Positions 34,631 through 34,686 of a stretch of 34,686 nucleotides of DNA are shown piece after piece (position 1 is the first letter of the stretch; each line of letters begins with the position of its first letter). The position numbers were made by a program, and so were the translations under genes. The notes under the pieces were generated by a model that was not told where the DNA came from, made no database searches, and saw only the letters and a list, made by a program, of their open reading frames with translations. Source of the DNA: an uncultured Erysipelotrichaceae bacterium (GTDB lineage: Bacteria; Bacillota_I; Bacilli_A; Erysipelotrichales; Erysipelotrichaceae); NCBI GenBank assembly GCA_900314905.1, contig OMXA01000020.1, positions 1 through 34,686 of the forward strand, written 5' to 3'.

Positions 34631-34686
34631 TTCAATATTTTTCCTTTGCTGTTGAAGGCATGAGGAAAGAGTCTCGGATTTTCAAC
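34590..34686. other. Anomalous AT-rich tail after the surface protein breakpoint
   Basis: From about 34590 the translation stops resembling a DUF11 domain, and the text to the window end has no coding signal I recognise. It could be the edge of a mobile element, a recombination joint or an assembly end. Confidence 0.4.

Overview
The window reads as a chromosomal stretch of a low-oxygen, gut-type Bacillota bacterium, most likely of the Erysipelotrichia/Clostridia sort. The grounds are strong AGGAGG-type ribosome sites, a nine-gene V-type ATPase operon, a CsoR/CopA copper module, HypA/HypB maturation genes, a YwqA/YwqB-like SNF2+SWIM pair, and large DUF11-type surface proteins. Base composition is near 50% GC in most lines, so a very AT-rich clostridium is unlikely. 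The taxon is inferred from gene content only. No rRNA, tRNA, CRISPR array or complete insertion sequence was seen.

Layout: 10-577 is a Phd/RelE-type toxin-antitoxin pair, converging on a small HNH nuclease gene. 1073-4606 carries a secreted C39-like cysteine protease, a membrane diguanylate cyclase and an overlapping membrane-anchored solute-binding protein. 4917-7407 is a translationally coupled run of two half-size chromate transporters and a MATE exporter. It meets a leftward YdcZ-type (DUF606) transporter gene whose leader holds paired operator-like palindromes and a terminator-like hairpin. 8642-11843 is a copper module: a promoter with two CsoR-type operators, csoR, and a CopA ATPase that has a complete CopZ chaperone fused to its end.

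12188-20593 is the V-type ATPase operon (G/H, C, I, K, F, E, A, B, D), closed by a good terminator. 21068-25568 is a tight operon of two hypB genes, a 927-residue iron-sulfur flavoprotein and hypA, with no hydrogenase in the window. This is the best candidate here for an undescribed system. 25853-29168 holds the SNF2 helicase and SWIM zinc-finger pair. An HD-domain gene with a damaged 5' end follows.

30406-34630 pairs a signal-peptidase-I homologue that lacks both catalytic residues with a 1197-residue surface protein. That arrangement recalls the SipA-type helper of streptococcal pilus loci. The surface gene changes base composition sharply inside its reading frame and ends abruptly without a sorting signal, which points to recombination or an insertion near the window edge.
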